Below, in pieces: positions 1-11,237 of a DNA stretch of 64,000 nt. Under the pieces are notes generated by a model, which did not search any database, was not told where the DNA came from, and saw nothing but the letters and a program-made list of their open reading frames with translations. Each line of letters opens with the position of its first letter. The stretch's first letter is position 1. The DNA lies in the NCBI GenBank assembly GCA_014338405.1, contig JTDE01022204.1, positions 48,317 to 112,316 on the forward strand, in the 5' to 3' direction. Source of the DNA: Paragonimus skrjabini miyazakii (taxonomy: Eukaryota > Platyhelminthes > Trematoda > Plagiorchiida > Troglotrematidae). A program made the position numbers and the translations under genes.

Positions 1-483
1 CGTGGTTCGATGTCCACTGTGAACGCCTTGACGCGAACACAAAACTTACTCCACGCAGCGTACAGTGATAGGGAACTCATCAACCGAATTACTCAACTAG
101 GCCACAACAACAACAACCACCAAACCCACAGTATCAACAGCAGAAGTGGCCAACTTCCCGATAGCGTCCCGGTTAATCCGTTTCCCATCTTCCCACTGCC
201 CACTGGTCTCCCTCCACCCCCACCGTTGACTGCTGGTTGTCCATCTTCCGAGTCTGTATCTGACGCTTACGGCCCTATGCGAGTTCCTCCAGCATCGCAA
301 CGTGATCCGCTTCTTCGAGTACCACCCCCACCTCCACTATACACGGTGAATCAGCAACCAGGCCATTCCCTATCCAATATGGCTTCAGTTAATACCTTCG
401 TGCCACCCCCTCCGCTCGCAGCGACACCACAAATGTTTGGACCCCGTAATCGAACTCAATGGGAAAGCTATTTTAAAAGAACG
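1..483 (+). CDS. Gene A, first visible exon: proline-rich N-terminal part, function unknown
   Basis: The frame is open from base 1 and the first Met codon is at 10, so this exon may begin upstream of the window. The reading frame runs to a clean donor (gtaagc at 484) after a Thr codon, phase 0; beyond it the frame soon hits a stop. The peptide is low in complexity. An Asn run (a CAA/AAC repeat near 106-120) is followed by several polyproline stretches such as PPPPPL, then a segment ending NRTQWESYFKR. I do not recognise a family. The next exon that fits is at 11837, which also starts in phase 0, but extra exons inside the 11.4-kb intron cannot be excluded. The composition suggests a nuclear adaptor or transcriptional cofactor; this is inference only. 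Start codon assignment is uncertain. Confidence 0.6.
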
Positions 484-908
484 GTAAGCTTCCGCATGTT
501 TAAAAAATTAACGCCTTGGTTACAGTGTCACGTTACTTTTCATTTATTGATTACACGTACATTCCTGCTTTGACGAATGTTTACACAAGTGATGGATGAA
601 GCCGTTTGTGAATATCGCGGTCCAGTCTTCTGCAATCTTTGTATGTCATCCATTTTCTTCTTAGTAAGTATCCTCATCACAGACGGTTGATATTCGTTTA
701 GAACGATTTCCTCCTTTTACCGTCTAGCTATCCTCTGCAGCTGAAATTATCCCTCATTCACCTCACTCAACTTCTAGAACATCTTTGATCTGCACATGGT
801 GAGATGGTGTTCATCTCTGTGGTTTTTTAATGCTGTTTTTTCGGAATTCCATATTTCATTTCACCAGATTGAACCATCCAGTCAGCTGGCCAACTCACTT
901 TGATGTTC

Positions 909-936
909 CATCATCATCATCATCATCATCATCATT
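909..936. repeat. (TCA)n microsatellite, the LINE 3' tail
   Basis: About nine tandem TCA units. On the minus strand this reads (TGA)n and forms the 3' tail of the LINE at 911-2924. Confidence 0.85.
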
Positions 937-1164
937 CTAGCAGCCATGAGCCTGATCAAAAAGTACTGTGGCTGGGGCTGCCGCTCACCCCAACAGTGAC
1001 GTGGTACATCATAAAAGAAAACGCTACTAAAAAGGTTGAAAATTATTAAAAGAAGACTAAGCAGAAGAACTAGAAGTGGTATGGATACAGATACGCCATT
1101 GACTGCGACACACCGCCATCTCGGATAGAGTCTTCAACCAGCGGTTTCAGTGATCACGTGGACC

Positions 1165-2579
1165 TCATCCAGGCAGGTGACACCTACCCACTTTGCTCAG
1201 TAGAGCAGTCAAGGTCTGCGTATTTCGTGACCACGTTGTTACTTGCCGACCATGTGGTTTTACCCAACTGTTGGTGGTCTCAGTATATAATGTCTCGTAC
1301 GGTAAACGATCAGGTGACATACAGAGTACGTGACCCAACCATTGCAGACTGTGCGCCGTGATTAGTTGATCAATTGATCGCGCATCCCAAGCGTTCCGGA
1401 ATACGCACCGTCGAACGGACACATTGCTCATGCAATCAGTCCATTTAATATAGGCCAACTGATGGAGATAACGATGGTCAAACACAGCAACTCTGATGAT
1501 ATCTTCCTCGTCAATAGGCCACGTTTCCGAACCGTAGAGCAAAATGGAACGCACACAAGCAACAGCGACAACCGGACGTCTTTTCGACGCCACAGATGAC
1601 GCCGTTTAGTAAACACAACTCGTGCCTTTGCAATCCTCGCTGATATCTCATCGGCAATATTACAGTCTGACGAGATAGTGCTACCCAATTATGTGGAACT
1701 GTCCACAGTCTCAAGCAGATTACCTGCAATGAAGAAAGTAGGAGTGGAAATGACCCAGTCTTGAAGCACCACTTTGCACTTTGAAGGTATGAAGTGCATT
1801 ACATACAAACCAGCCCGGTCACTCACCTTGTCCAGCATGGTCTGCATGTCTTCGGCAGAGGGGCTAAGTAAGACAATGTCGTCCGCGTACTCCAGATCGG
1901 TCAATCTGGCGCCACGAAGAAGCTCAACACCAAGTTCACTGAATTCGCGAAGCGCACCCTCCAGAATGTCGTCCATGACAAAATTGAACACGAAGAAGGA
2001 AATTGGACACCCCTGACGAACACCACTAGAAGTGATGAACGCCCGAGACAGTTGTCCATAAACTCTCACCCTGCTTGCTGAGTGAGCATACAGTGATCTT
2101 GCGAAGGAGACAGCTCCAGAGAACGTTACGAGCAATTGAATCGAAAGCAGCCTTCAGGTCCAAAAAGATCAAGACCGCCGGCTGTTCATAAGAGCGCCGA
2201 TGTTCCAAGATCCGTCGTGAGGTAAAAATGTGATCAACGCACCTCCGACCGGATCGGAATCCTGCTTGTTTTTCGCATATTTGACATTCTCTTGGCTTAG
2301 TGAGCCGACGTAAAATGAGGCCAGTGAGTAACGTGGACGCAATAGACACCAAATTGATGCCTCTATGGTTGTCACATAGACTTCAGGCTCCTTTTTGAAA
2401 ATCGGGCTTACTGTTGATAAGCTCCAGTCACGAGGCACCTCTTCAGTCTCCCAAATCGTCTGGAGGAGTTTTGTCAGTTTTGAAAGCAACCTCTTGCCGT
2501 CATTCTTGAAAAGAGAAGGAGAGAGGAGGTCTGGTCCAGAAGTCTTATTACGCTTCAATAACTTGAGCTCCAGGACCAC
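1165..2579 (-). pseudogene. Broken reverse transcriptase of the 0.9-2.9 kb LINE
   Basis: The RT is split over at least five minus-strand frames. From N to C: KRNKTSGPDLLSPSLFKNDG (fingers; 2579-2400), AGFRSGRRCVDHIFTSRRIL then LIFLDLKAAFDSI (motif A with its Asp; about 2270-2130), GVRQGCPISFFVFNFVMDDI (motif B; about 2030-1970), LEYADDIVLLSPSAEDMQTM (catalytic YADD; about 1905-1845), and after further shifts RSILLYGSETWPI (about 1560-1510) and SLQWLGHVLCMSPDRLPYET (about 1355-1300), ending LSKVGRCHLPG. The motif order and the LYGSETW / WLGHVLRM-type tail are typical of RTE/CR1-like RTs of flatworms. The frameshifts show it is dead. Confidence 0.85.
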
Positions 2580-2598
2580 TCCTGCTTCCGACGGAGGT

Positions 2599-2924
2599 CA
2601 ACCGTTGGGCAATTGGAGTGCTCTTTGTTTGAGGGTACCTTTTCTAACCCCCTTCTTCCTGTTACAGAAGACAGCAGTGCAGCAACTATAAAAATGGTTC
2701 TGCTGTATGCCCATTGGATCGTGCCTCACTACCTCAGCACACCTACGCGATCAATAGTGCGACATACAATCCCAAGGGTTTAACTTCTTTTAGTCTGACT
2801 GCTCCCCTCCGGCCTGTCTGACAAAGTTGCACCTGGGAGGACCGGAGTCCTAGTCAGCATAACCCGCCGGATCAAAACGGTACACAAGCCCGACCACCCA
2901 GCCAAGGTAGCAGTATAGTTCGGG
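2599..2924 (-). repeat. 5' module of the LINE, also dispersed elsewhere in the window
   Basis: This non-RT stretch forms the 5' end of the LINE insertion (it abuts the target-site duplication at 2925). It recurs without the RT at 5522-5835 and in part at about 11238-11335. Shared blocks include gaagacagcagtgc, cctagtcagcataac and ctccggatc/gccggatcaaaac. It could be the LINE 5' UTR or a separate short element fused to the RT. Confidence 0.65.
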
Positions 2925-4579
2925 ACTTTGATGTTCCACCTCAGACCCAAGTTTCATTCACCGTGACAAAAGCTAAACTCGGACGCTGTGACAGAATCAC
3001 AATTACTTCACTGTCAAAAATGTGGATGGTGTCTATCAGGATTTGGCAACACTCAGATTACGCACACGACTCAGATACGGTGTTCGGCGTTAGTACGATT
3101 CGGGCGAAGCATTTCCGGTCCAGGCTGTCTACCCCGATGTGACAAACTTCTTGAGCACTTGTGCAGTGCTGTGTTCCAATAGTCGTTTCTATTTTTAAAA
3201 AATCTGCGCTAGGATACGCGCCCGCATTCTCCAAACACGCATGTCAACCGCCCGACCGATCGATCAGCTGTGGAACAAGATGTCGCGTCCGAATGCGTCT
3301 AAATTTGGGCCATTGTGTGACGACTGCACATGTTTGGGGCGTTGGTGTAATCTTGACTCTATTTTTTTTTATAAAAAAAATTGCAGGCGACTATCGAAAT
3401 GCGCAGTAGGAACGGCTACAATGTCCCGGGGCCTATCCAGGGTGGTTTGTGATTTTGCTCTGTACTCTTCTGAACAGACGCGTGGGTACATCGTCTTACT
3501 GGGCTTGATCGAGCGAAAGTGTTTACGCTGAACAATCTGTCGATCGCTTCTACTTGGCTTCTTGTTGTTTACCCGGACATGTGTGGGACGTAAATGAGGA
3601 GCGATGAAAAGCAGTATGTACGTCATTCGATTCGACGCCAGACTTGTGCTGACTCTACAGGGGTGCACTCTTGGACTGAACATTGCTACGCTGACCCCGC
3701 ACTCCATAGTATATTTGACCTCAAGTAATTCACTCGATTCAACGTACCCTCATCGTTTTCGGCATGCTGACGAATAAAGAACAACCCAGTATTCGATAGG
3801 TGACCGTTATTAACCGGAGGACACGTAGATGTCTGTTGATACGACATCCTCACAGACGGCAATACCTCAGTGGTTCTTACCGATGCCTAACTGCCATATA
3901 GCCGTAGAGAGAAAAACAGGCCATAACCAAGTAGCAAAGGAATGTGAAAGGATGGGATCTTATTTCTAAACCTTAATCGATCATTAGCAAGATGCTCGTG
4001 CATTACAAACAAACAACCAAGCTGTCGATGGAAGTAAATTGTCATCGTCATCGTTACGGCTTTCACGTCCCCAGACTGATAAATGCGCGTCTTAAAGACA
4101 CATGAGTGGAAAAAAGACGACGTCCACTCCACGGAATCCGGTTAACCGCCGTTTCCGTTAACATGGCAGTCATCAACTCTAGATCGCGAGAGTCCCAAGC
4201 CGGAAAACGATCACGACCAACAGCGGCTAACTGATTGGTTACTGTCTTCGTCTTCGTGTGCAGAGTCATCGTTTAGTTGCTTCGCACTGTATACCAATCG
4301 GCCGCGGTGTCGGCAGAAAGCGCGTAATTTGGCAAACGGCTACCTGGCGTCCTCAGTACATGACCTAACCATCTAATTTTTTGCTTATTTAGAGATTGAA
4401 CGAATACAATCACTTGGCACACACTATCAACTGTCCATTATCCGGCGTCACTGTTGCATACTCGTGGATGCGACCAAACGCGAGCTACTGAATACAGAGA
4501 TCGATGGTCGAATATTTGAAGGCGATCCATGTCTACCAGAGTGGCCATGTTTCACAATACCAGATCAACAAGACTGTCA

Positions 4580-5252
4580 TTTAAAACAGTTCATTCCATT
4601 CAGAAGTTTGAAGAAAACAGTTAGAACACGAAAACTGGTAGATGCAAGCATTTCGTATTGACTCATCAGTACCAAATTTACAGTAATATGAAACGGTTGT
4701 TTTATATCGAACAGTTAGGAGGGTAGGGTGGATAGTCTGTCGGTGGGTTAGGAAGGGTCACTAGGTCTAGGGAATGGTCAAGTTTACGAACAATTGTTTC
4801 TGAACACACAGGGTCGACTTCAGTCGGTTGATTGCGACAGCCTCAGCAAACCGCAAGAATCTTGGATTGGAATGACGTAATAGAATTCTGAATGCACAAA
4901 CTGGGTCGATAACGAGACCAGTGGTTAGGACGTGTCTTGCGACTGCGGACGTTGGCTGTTCGCGTGTTTCAAAGACATTGTCGTTTTTCTGTAATACAGA
5001 GTTCTTCACTCATTTAGGCAAATGTTCCTTCACTCTGGAGATCAAACACCTCTCGGTTCTGCCTACATAACTTTCTTTGCAGTTGCATGTAAATTTGTAG
5101 ACACAATGTGAGGTGGCACCGACAGGCTGATCTCCTTTGATTGAAGGGACGTGCAGTTTCTGGGTCCGGGCTAATACACAGAGTTCCGCTGCGTTAAATG
5201 TTCGTTTAATCGAATTCGACCCAGAAACTGTCTGTCCCTTCAGTCAAAGGAG
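4580..5252 (-). mobile_element. Penelope-like element fragment: GIY-YIG endonuclease end, folded back at its 5' side
   Basis: On the minus strand about 5130-4770 encodes a GIY-YIG module with one in-frame stop. It starts near VYKFTCNCKESYVGRTERCL (the YVGRT motif replaces the canonical YIG-T) and ends in a conserved tail near RFLRFAEAVAINRLKSTLCV. Linked GIY-YIG nucleases of this type are characteristic of Penelope-like elements. No RT is left. The 3' non-coding part (about 4580-4760) is shared with the copy at about 47010-47220. At the upstream side a 35-base segment (5132-5166) recurs inverted at 5218-5252. Confidence 0.75.
5132..5252. repeat. Inverted repeat at the end of the Penelope fragment
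   Basis: Arms 5132-5166 and 5218-5252 are reverse complements at 31 of 35 positions, around a 51-base spacer. The left arm is part of the Penelope coding remnant (linker before the GIY-YIG domain), so the right arm is an inverted piece of the same element. Confidence 0.85.
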
Positions 5253-5521
5253 TCATACACAGGAGCATGAAAAACGCTTGTGAATGGAAACACGTGTGTT
5301 TGGTGAACGGTTTACATTATGAGTTGGCACTGTTCACTGAGGCAGCGAGCGGATCGACAAACTCGGTCGGGTGAAAAGTGAGAGGACATCACAACTACTG
5401 ACGTGTTAGTGAGTTTGGTGGGGTGATTGTCGGCACTGGCTCTGGTCATTATTGTGCTCATTGGATGTATTCAAATGTCACTAAAGGTTTTTCGACCGTA
5501 TTCAAGTATACATTCACGGCT

Positions 5522-5835
5522 GATCGTTAGGCAATCGGAGTACTCTGTTGTTTGAAAGCACTTTTCTCTATCACCTTCTTCTTTACTCGGAAGACAGCAG
5601 TGCCGCAACCATGAAAATGAATCCGCTATATGCTCATAGGATCGTACCTAATTACCTAGACACCCTACGCTTTCGATGTTGCAACATTCAATCCTAAGAA
5701 TGCAACCGTTTTCCGTCTGACTATTCCCTCTTGGCCTGTCTGGCGTGATTTTACCTGAAGGACGGACGTCCTAGTCAGCATAACACTCCGGATCTATGCA
5801 TTGTACAAGCCTGACCACTACGTCATGGTAGTTGG
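5522..5835 (-). repeat. Second copy of the LINE 5' module, without RT
   Basis: Aligned by eye with 2599-2924 along nearly its full length, from taggcaatcggagtactc (cf. gggcaattggagtgctc), through ggaagacagcagtgc, the cctgtctgg block and gtcctagtcagcataac, to aagcctgaccac. Orientation follows the LINE copy. No RT sequence flanks it and no target-site duplication was obvious. Confidence 0.65.
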
Positions 5836-7565
5836 ACAGATCAAGAGGCAACCTCTTGCAACTCAGCCATGGACGCAAATCACTCATGTCGCCGTCAGCT
5901 ATCGGTTGCACCACTCCAGCAAAGATTGTCGTTCATTTAGGAATAACCTCTTTCATCCACACCATGACGTTGTTCGTGTCCCTTTCGTAGTATTGTTTAC
6001 TCAGAGATCACCCGTTCACAATCGTAATGTATATAGTTAGAAATTAAGCGACGAGGGTTTACGAAAGGCGTGTCAAACTCCAGTGAAAGTCAAGGTGTCT
6101 GGGTTGCAACACTGAAGTGATCCATGCGAACACTGGGCTGAATTCCCAACGTCTGTGCGAACCTTCTGTGAAGAAATCTGTTCTAAAAGATAATTGCGCG
6201 CAGGGCTTGAGAGGACTACTACTGGTTCAACAGAACTTACGTGCACACATTGACTAATCTCCATTGACTGTGAATACAATGAGGACTGTCGTGAACCGAA
6301 GCACGAACTTTCAAAGGGTCTGTGTAAGAACCGTTTGACTCACTTAACCGAGCGAGCAAAACTGAAAGAGGGGCATTTAAGCAATGATGGTATGTTGTTC
6401 TTCTGATCCCTGGTTAATAAGGTGTCATTGAGACGATGTGCCATTAGGATGTGTCACGAATTTACAGCTCGATCAGACCGTTTGGCGGATGGGTGAATAC
6501 TCTGAAGAGAGGTTCGACTGGTCTGTGAATATTGGAGATTGTGTGGTCAGTTATGATGTTCCCGGCTCCATTCCTTCGGAAACCGAATTGTCTTTAAGAA
6601 TTAATTTATTAGAGCTTAATCATACTCTCTGTTTGAGCCTTCTATCCTCCAGCTTTTTCGAACGTTTGTAGTGAAGAATTACTTTCTGAACGGACCACAC
6701 TCCTCCATTCAATATTAGGATTTTAAACATCGAGAGAGACACGATCATATCAGGATGACGATTATAAGAATATTTGTAACATTCAATGCGTTATGGGACC
6801 AGTGCTTAAACATACCGAACACGGTAACACAGTGGATCAATTGGTCACAACTGAACAAAGATTGACTTTGGGTTCGGAGTTCTGTACTCAAGTAAGTACT
6901 CATGTGACAGCAAATTATAATGCTCACGATTATAACCCTTAGCATTTGCTTGGAGGGAAATCTGTTCTCAACATAACCACACATGGTTGGCGGCATCCGA
7001 AACGGATTAACCTGTCACTGACCGAAACCAAAGAACGCCTGCGCTATGAACCATCACCGCAAGTGGCTTGCGCTGCACCACTTGCAGTTCCACTCATACA
7101 CCACGTATCCGGTGTAAACCCGAAGGAATAAGACCAGTAGGGGTGTGAGTGAGGCCTTTGTGTCCAGCCGGCCAATGCTGGTTAGCCAATTGAATGGCTA
7201 GCACGAAAAGGAAACCCTTATCTCTCGGAAAATAAACAGTGAGAGAGACTGCAACGACAAGATCTGTACTAGGAAGAAGGATGCATGAAATGTAATACAA
7301 GAAGCACTTCAGTATACGAGTGCATGCTAGTGCATTCCGGAGAGGATAAGGTTGAAAAACAAAACTTAAAGTTGAACTACGAAAAGATCAGACAGACGAT
7401 TCGTCATTCAATACACCAGTAAAGCTCAAGAAAAGGGTAGCTAGAAGATCACAGACACCCCAGTATCCGAAATGAGGAGCGGATTAGTTGCCAAACGACC
7501 ATGGTCTTGGTCGATGCAATCATTATCAAAAATAGAATGGATATGCTGATATGACCTATCTGAGC

Positions 7566-7892
7566 CTAACGTACTCGTTGTCTCTTCACCGACGGTGCAC
7601 TATGAGTACGTTGGTGATCAACTAATCCCAAACGGCCAGCGCATTCGTGGCCGCGCACATCGCAACGCCATATAGTCATGTCACCACGACCTATAGCACC
7701 GATGGTTCCCTTGCGTACCGCGCACTTCCGTTCTCGGCCGCGCAATAACTGCTCGTTGAACTCGCGGACGCCCGTCCGAATTGTACTCCTCCAAGCAGTC
7801 CGGTTCAACGCTGTCTTCTCAACATCTAAAATCAATTTTACAACGTGACAGGCTTGCCTGCACAGCATCCTGGTATCTCCCCTTTTGACCAC
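7566..7892 (-). pseudogene. C-terminal region of the LINE polyprotein with zinc-finger-like end
   Basis: A 108-codon frame downstream of the RT with the features of the RT C-terminus in this group: LNRTAWRSTIRTGVREFNEQ, followed by a finger-like motif CDVRGHECAGRLGLVDHQRT with two Cys-like positions and two His, then a basic tail. The first Cys pair looks altered (one expected Cys is Arg). The related copy at about 48490-48730 retains CAGRFGLVGH. The role in nucleic-acid binding is inferred from such fingers in other LINEs. Confidence 0.6.
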
Positions 7893-8112
7893 CAGGATTT
7901 CGCTTACCTGATCTCAGTTGTCCATACAACAGCTGTTTCGGGACATGGTCATCGCCCATCCGACGGACGTGACCCAGTCAACGAAGCTGATTCACTATCA
8001 GCAAGGCTTCCATGCTGTTCAGTGTTTGGAACCATATCCGACCACCGAATACCCAAAATGCGTTTTAAACATTGCAAATGTAAGAGGCTCAGATAGCGCG
8101 CGTTTCACTGCC

Positions 8113-9981
8113 TTACAGCATTATAGGCAGCACCTTTGAGCGGTAGACGAAGAGCTTAGTGCTCGGCTTCATGCTGTGGTTCTTCCACACACGTCTTTCA
8201 AGACGTCCGAAAGCAGTACTGGCCTTTGCCACACGAACTGTCAACTCGCGGTCCACGGACAGATCGGTGGACAGATTGCTGTCCAAGTTGCATAAATCTG
8301 TGCAGCTGTCGACAACATCTCCATTGATGCGAATTTGGGGTGAAGGTGCACAGACAGCACCTCCGTGCAGAGAAGGCTGAAAGAAACAACATGTCTTACC
8401 TGTGTTGATATCCAGTCCAAACTTGGATGCCGCGGTCGCGAAAGCCGTGGCCAGTCGCTGTAGTTCGTCCTCGCTATGTGCAAACAACGCGCTGTCATCT
8501 GCGAACAAAAGCATGCGCATCATTGAGGTATGTAACCGGGTTGGGGCGCCGAAACGTCGAATATTCAGTAGGCACCCATCCGTCCGGTACTCTACCTTAA
8601 CATCGTCCTCCTCAGAGTCCTGAAAAGCAACTGTTACCATAGCAGTCAAATATAAGCTAAATAGGGATGGAGCCAGGATACAACCTTGCTTCACGCCAGT
8701 GACAGTGTCGAACTCATCAGAGGTAGATCCACACGATTGCACCTTCGCCCTCATGCCCACATGCAGCAATCTAATCAAATTGACGAACTTACCAAGCACC
8801 GTCCACAGCGCCACGCTGTTCACGGAATCGAACGCCTTGGTGAAGTCGACGAAGAGAGCATACAGGGGCTGGTTGCGTTCCCGGCACTTCTCTTGAAGCT
8901 GTCGAGCAGCGAACAGCAGGTCGGTCGTACTCCGATTCACCCGAAATCCCCATTGCTGCTCAGGAACATTGGCCTCTAAGACATCCGAATTCAGCCGGTT
9001 TAGAAGAATTCTGGCAAGTACCCTGCCTGCGCAGCTCAGCAGACTGATGCCTCGATAGCTGTCGGGGCATTGCTTGTTACCCTTACCTTTAAACAAAGGT
9101 ACTATCACAGCATCCTTGAAATCTTGCGACATCACCTCGTGTTCCCAGATGCAGTAAACCAGCTGGAGCAGTGCACGTTCCATCGCCAGCCCACCATTCT
9201 TCAAGATTTCGCCTGGCACTCCATCTTCACCTGCAGCCTTCCCGTTGCGAAGTCGACTAATCGCTCTCTGCAAGTCTGGTAAATCAGGAGCGTGAGCAAG
9301 TGAAGGATTGATGGCCTGTTGGGGCAGGCTGTTCACAGTCACCAAATCAATGGTAGCAGGACGATTTAGTAGGCTACCGAAGTGTTTGCGCCAGACCTTC
9401 ATGATGTCCTCTGGTTGGGTGCACGAACAGCCGGTGTCTACATCTACCAGTGTTTTAGTAGACTGGATCGATGGATCGAAGATCGCTTCGAGCAAATCGT
9501 AGAACTCCTTATGTTGTCGACGATCTGCGAAACCCTGCATCCGCTCGCCCTGTTTCATCCACCAGTTGTCATTGATTCCGCGAACACGCTCGGCCAGTTG
9601 ACGGCAGATAATTCGGAACGTGGCCTTCTTCGTTTCATTGCCCGGGTCCACTGCGGAGGCAGCAAACGCGATATTCTTCTCTCGTACCAGTTCGGCGATA
9701 ACCGCGTTGTCGTCGAACCAATCCAGATGTTTCTGGCGTTTGTGACCTATCGTCTCGGTGGCTGCCGTCGTGATCCGTTCCTTGATGAACTGCCACATAC
9801 CCTCAGGGGTAGTGGATACAGGAACGCCGTGCAGACGGGCGGCAACTGCACGTTGAAAAGCAGTCTTTGTCTCACTGTTCCCCAGTCGTTTGATATCCAA
9901 CTTCTGCCGTTGTCCGGAAGATCTACAGTAGACCGACTTGCGCATCACTCGCGTGGTACGCACTTCACGAATGTCGCACAA
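8113..9981 (-). CDS. LINE reverse transcriptase, 622-residue open frame
   Basis: One uninterrupted minus-strand frame covers the RT region. The catalytic landmarks are all present: GKAAGEDGVPGEIL (about residues 247-260), PLFKGKGN and SYRGISLLS (about 295-316), FVDFTKAFDSVN (motif A, Asp379), GVKQGCILAPSLFSLYL (about 429-445) and FADDSALFAHSEDEL (catalytic Asp495-Asp496). The frame ends in YRSKVLPIML, where an LYGSE-type motif normally follows; a stop breaks it there. The upstream end is not a natural start but the continuation of the frameshifted endonuclease. The enzyme copies element RNA at the nicked target. An open frame of this length suggests a fairly recent insertion compared with the other elements here. 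Confidence 0.88.
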   Translation of the reverse strand: MCDIREVRTTRVMRKSVYCRSSGQRQKLDIKRLGNSETKTAFQRAVAARLHGVPVSTTPEGMWQFIKERITTAATETIGHKRQKHLDWFDDNAVIAELVREKNIAFAASAVDPGNETKKATFRIICRQLAERVRGINDNWWMKQGERMQGFADRRQHKEFYDLLEAIFDPSIQSTKTLVDVDTGCSCTQPEDIMKVWRKHFGSLLNRPATIDLVTVNSLPQQAINPSLAHAPDLPDLQRAISRLRNGKAAGEDGVPGEILKNGGLAMERALLQLVYCIWEHEVMSQDFKDAVIVPLFKGKGNKQCPDSYRGISLLSCAGRVLARILLNRLNSDVLEANVPEQQWGFRVNRSTTDLLFAARQLQEKCRERNQPLYALFVDFTKAFDSVNSVALWTVLGKFVNLIRLLHVGMRAKVQSCGSTSDEFDTVTGVKQGCILAPSLFSLYLTAMVTVAFQDSEEDDVKVEYRTDGCLLNIRRFGAPTRLHTSMMRMLLFADDSALFAHSEDELQRLATAFATAASKFGLDINTGKTCCFFQPSLHGGAVCAPSPQIRINGDVVDSCTDLCNLDSNLSTDLSVDRELTVRVAKASTAFGRLERRVWKNHSMKPSTKLFVYRSKVLPIML

Positions 9982-10057
9982 TCACGTAATCAAGCAAGTG
10001 GTGATGACCGCTTCGCGGATGGGTCTACGTCGTGATATCGCTCGCATCCAGCTGGAA

Positions 10058-10638
10058 TCAGGTGTTCGTGATAGCCAGTTCGTGAGTAGCACACAGGCGG
10101 AGCAGACGATCACCGTTCTCGTTCACTGAACCAATGTCGTAAGGTCTGAGGACTCCCGGCCATGCTACCGAGTCGCGCCCGACTCGAGCGTTTAAATCAC
10201 CCAAAACAAACAGTCGATCAGTCACCTGCACCGACTGGATTGTGTCGGACAGTTGGTCATAGAACTGATCCTTTGTATCATCAGTGTGACACACAGTCGT
10301 CTATAAACACTTATAAATGTAGCATACTTACCTCGACCGAGTCGCAGACGCATAGACAGCATTCGAGGGCTGATGCCGTGCGGTTCGCCTGTCATCAAGG
10401 TGTTGATGCGATCAGCGACTGCGAAACAGACACCATGCTCCCGAGCACCGTCTGTCGGGTAACCTATCCAGTAGAAGGGGTACCGGGCACCTGCTTCCCG
10501 TAACTTACCTTGGTCCGCAAGCCTTGTCTCGCTCAAGGCTGCTACGTCGATTCCATAGCGACGCAGTTCCATCGCGATCGGTGCAGTGCGCCGTTCTGGC
10601 CGTCCTTTGGAGCTGCATCGATCCAGCAGCGTGCGCAC
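10058..10638 (-). pseudogene. APE-type endonuclease domain of the LINE, one frameshift
   Basis: The first part (10638 to about 10295) shows the start of the exonuclease-endonuclease-phosphatase fold: VRTLLDRCSSKGRPERR, then MELRRYGIDVAALSETRLAD, where SETR carries the catalytic Glu. RLRLGRGKYATFISVY follows. A frameshift near 10295 moves the rest into another frame (10294-10058), with DRLFVLGDLNARVGRDSVAW, carrying the LGDxNA signature, and LLRLCATHELAITNT. The His of the SDH motif, expected further on, is in the damaged stretch before the RT frame. In the family this enzyme nicks target DNA for target-primed reverse transcription. The frameshift indicates this copy cannot make an intact protein. 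Confidence 0.85.
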
Positions 10639-11237
10639 TTTCTATGTTCCAACACAGAGCGTTTTGCGCCCCCGGGCCTGTATCAGGTTGCTCTTCGGGT
10701 TACTGAAACTTGAGTGAGCATTATCTGCTCGGGGATTCATGTTGGGGGACGGTACGAGGGTGAGTGATTGGCAGTAGCATATTTTCGCCTATCTACCCTG
10801 TTATGTGCTGCAGATAGGGCGACCCGGTTTATCCTGCGCGACGACCGATGCAAGATGGTATTTGGTTTATGTTGCATCATCATGGTTTTTGTGGGCTTAG
10901 GATACTGCCAGGACGCCCAGACCTAGACATGAGAGCGAGTAGGGCCCTCAACTAAAGCCTTTGGCTCAAAAACCTGTACCGCAAGGCAGCAGGTGACACA
11001 CGCACACATAGGCAGCAGCACCAACCAATTTAAACAGGTTCCACAATCACAACCCAAGAAATTCGTTACATTCACATAGAAATAATACTGCACAACCAAA
11101 CCAACCACACATACTGCATAGACAAACCAATCATGCATACAGAGAATCAGATTAGGGAGAGAAAAATAACAACTCAATCGAAACACAACACACTGACACC
11201 ATACACAACGAACACCTCACAACGGACGCATCTACTT

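Larger units (their letters stand above)
911..2924 (-). mobile_element. RTE/CR1-like non-LTR retrotransposon, internally deleted, with target-site duplication
   Basis: Read on the minus strand, the 5' end is at 2924 and the 3' end at 911. The 3' end is a (TGA)n tract (about 911-936), a simple-repeat tail typical of RTE/CR1-type LINEs rather than poly(A). The element is bracketed by identical 14-base direct repeats, actttgatgttcca, at 897-910 and 2925-2938. Between them lie a 5' module (about 2599-2924) and a broken reverse transcriptase (about 1165-2579). The endonuclease expected upstream of the RT is absent, so this copy is internally deleted. The visible flanks make it a bona fide insertion rather than a random remnant. 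Confidence 0.8.
7566..10720 (-). mobile_element. Non-LTR retrotransposon (RTE-like LINE): endonuclease, reverse transcriptase and C-terminal finger
   Basis: A minus-strand element of about 3.1 kb, the best preserved retroelement here. In 5'-to-3' order it has an apurinic-type endonuclease in two frames (10638-10058), a 622-codon RT frame (9981-8113) and a C-terminal tail with a zinc-finger-like motif (7892-7566). The 5' limit is an estimate. I did not find a target-site duplication or a simple-repeat tail, so 7566 may not be the true 3' end. Confidence 0.8.

Noticed and set aside
3887..7300. Minus-strand peptides at 3887-4132 and 7094-7300 with similar phrases (YF-R---LFV----LAN)
   Set aside because: The bases align poorly when compared directly, so I could not support a repeat family.
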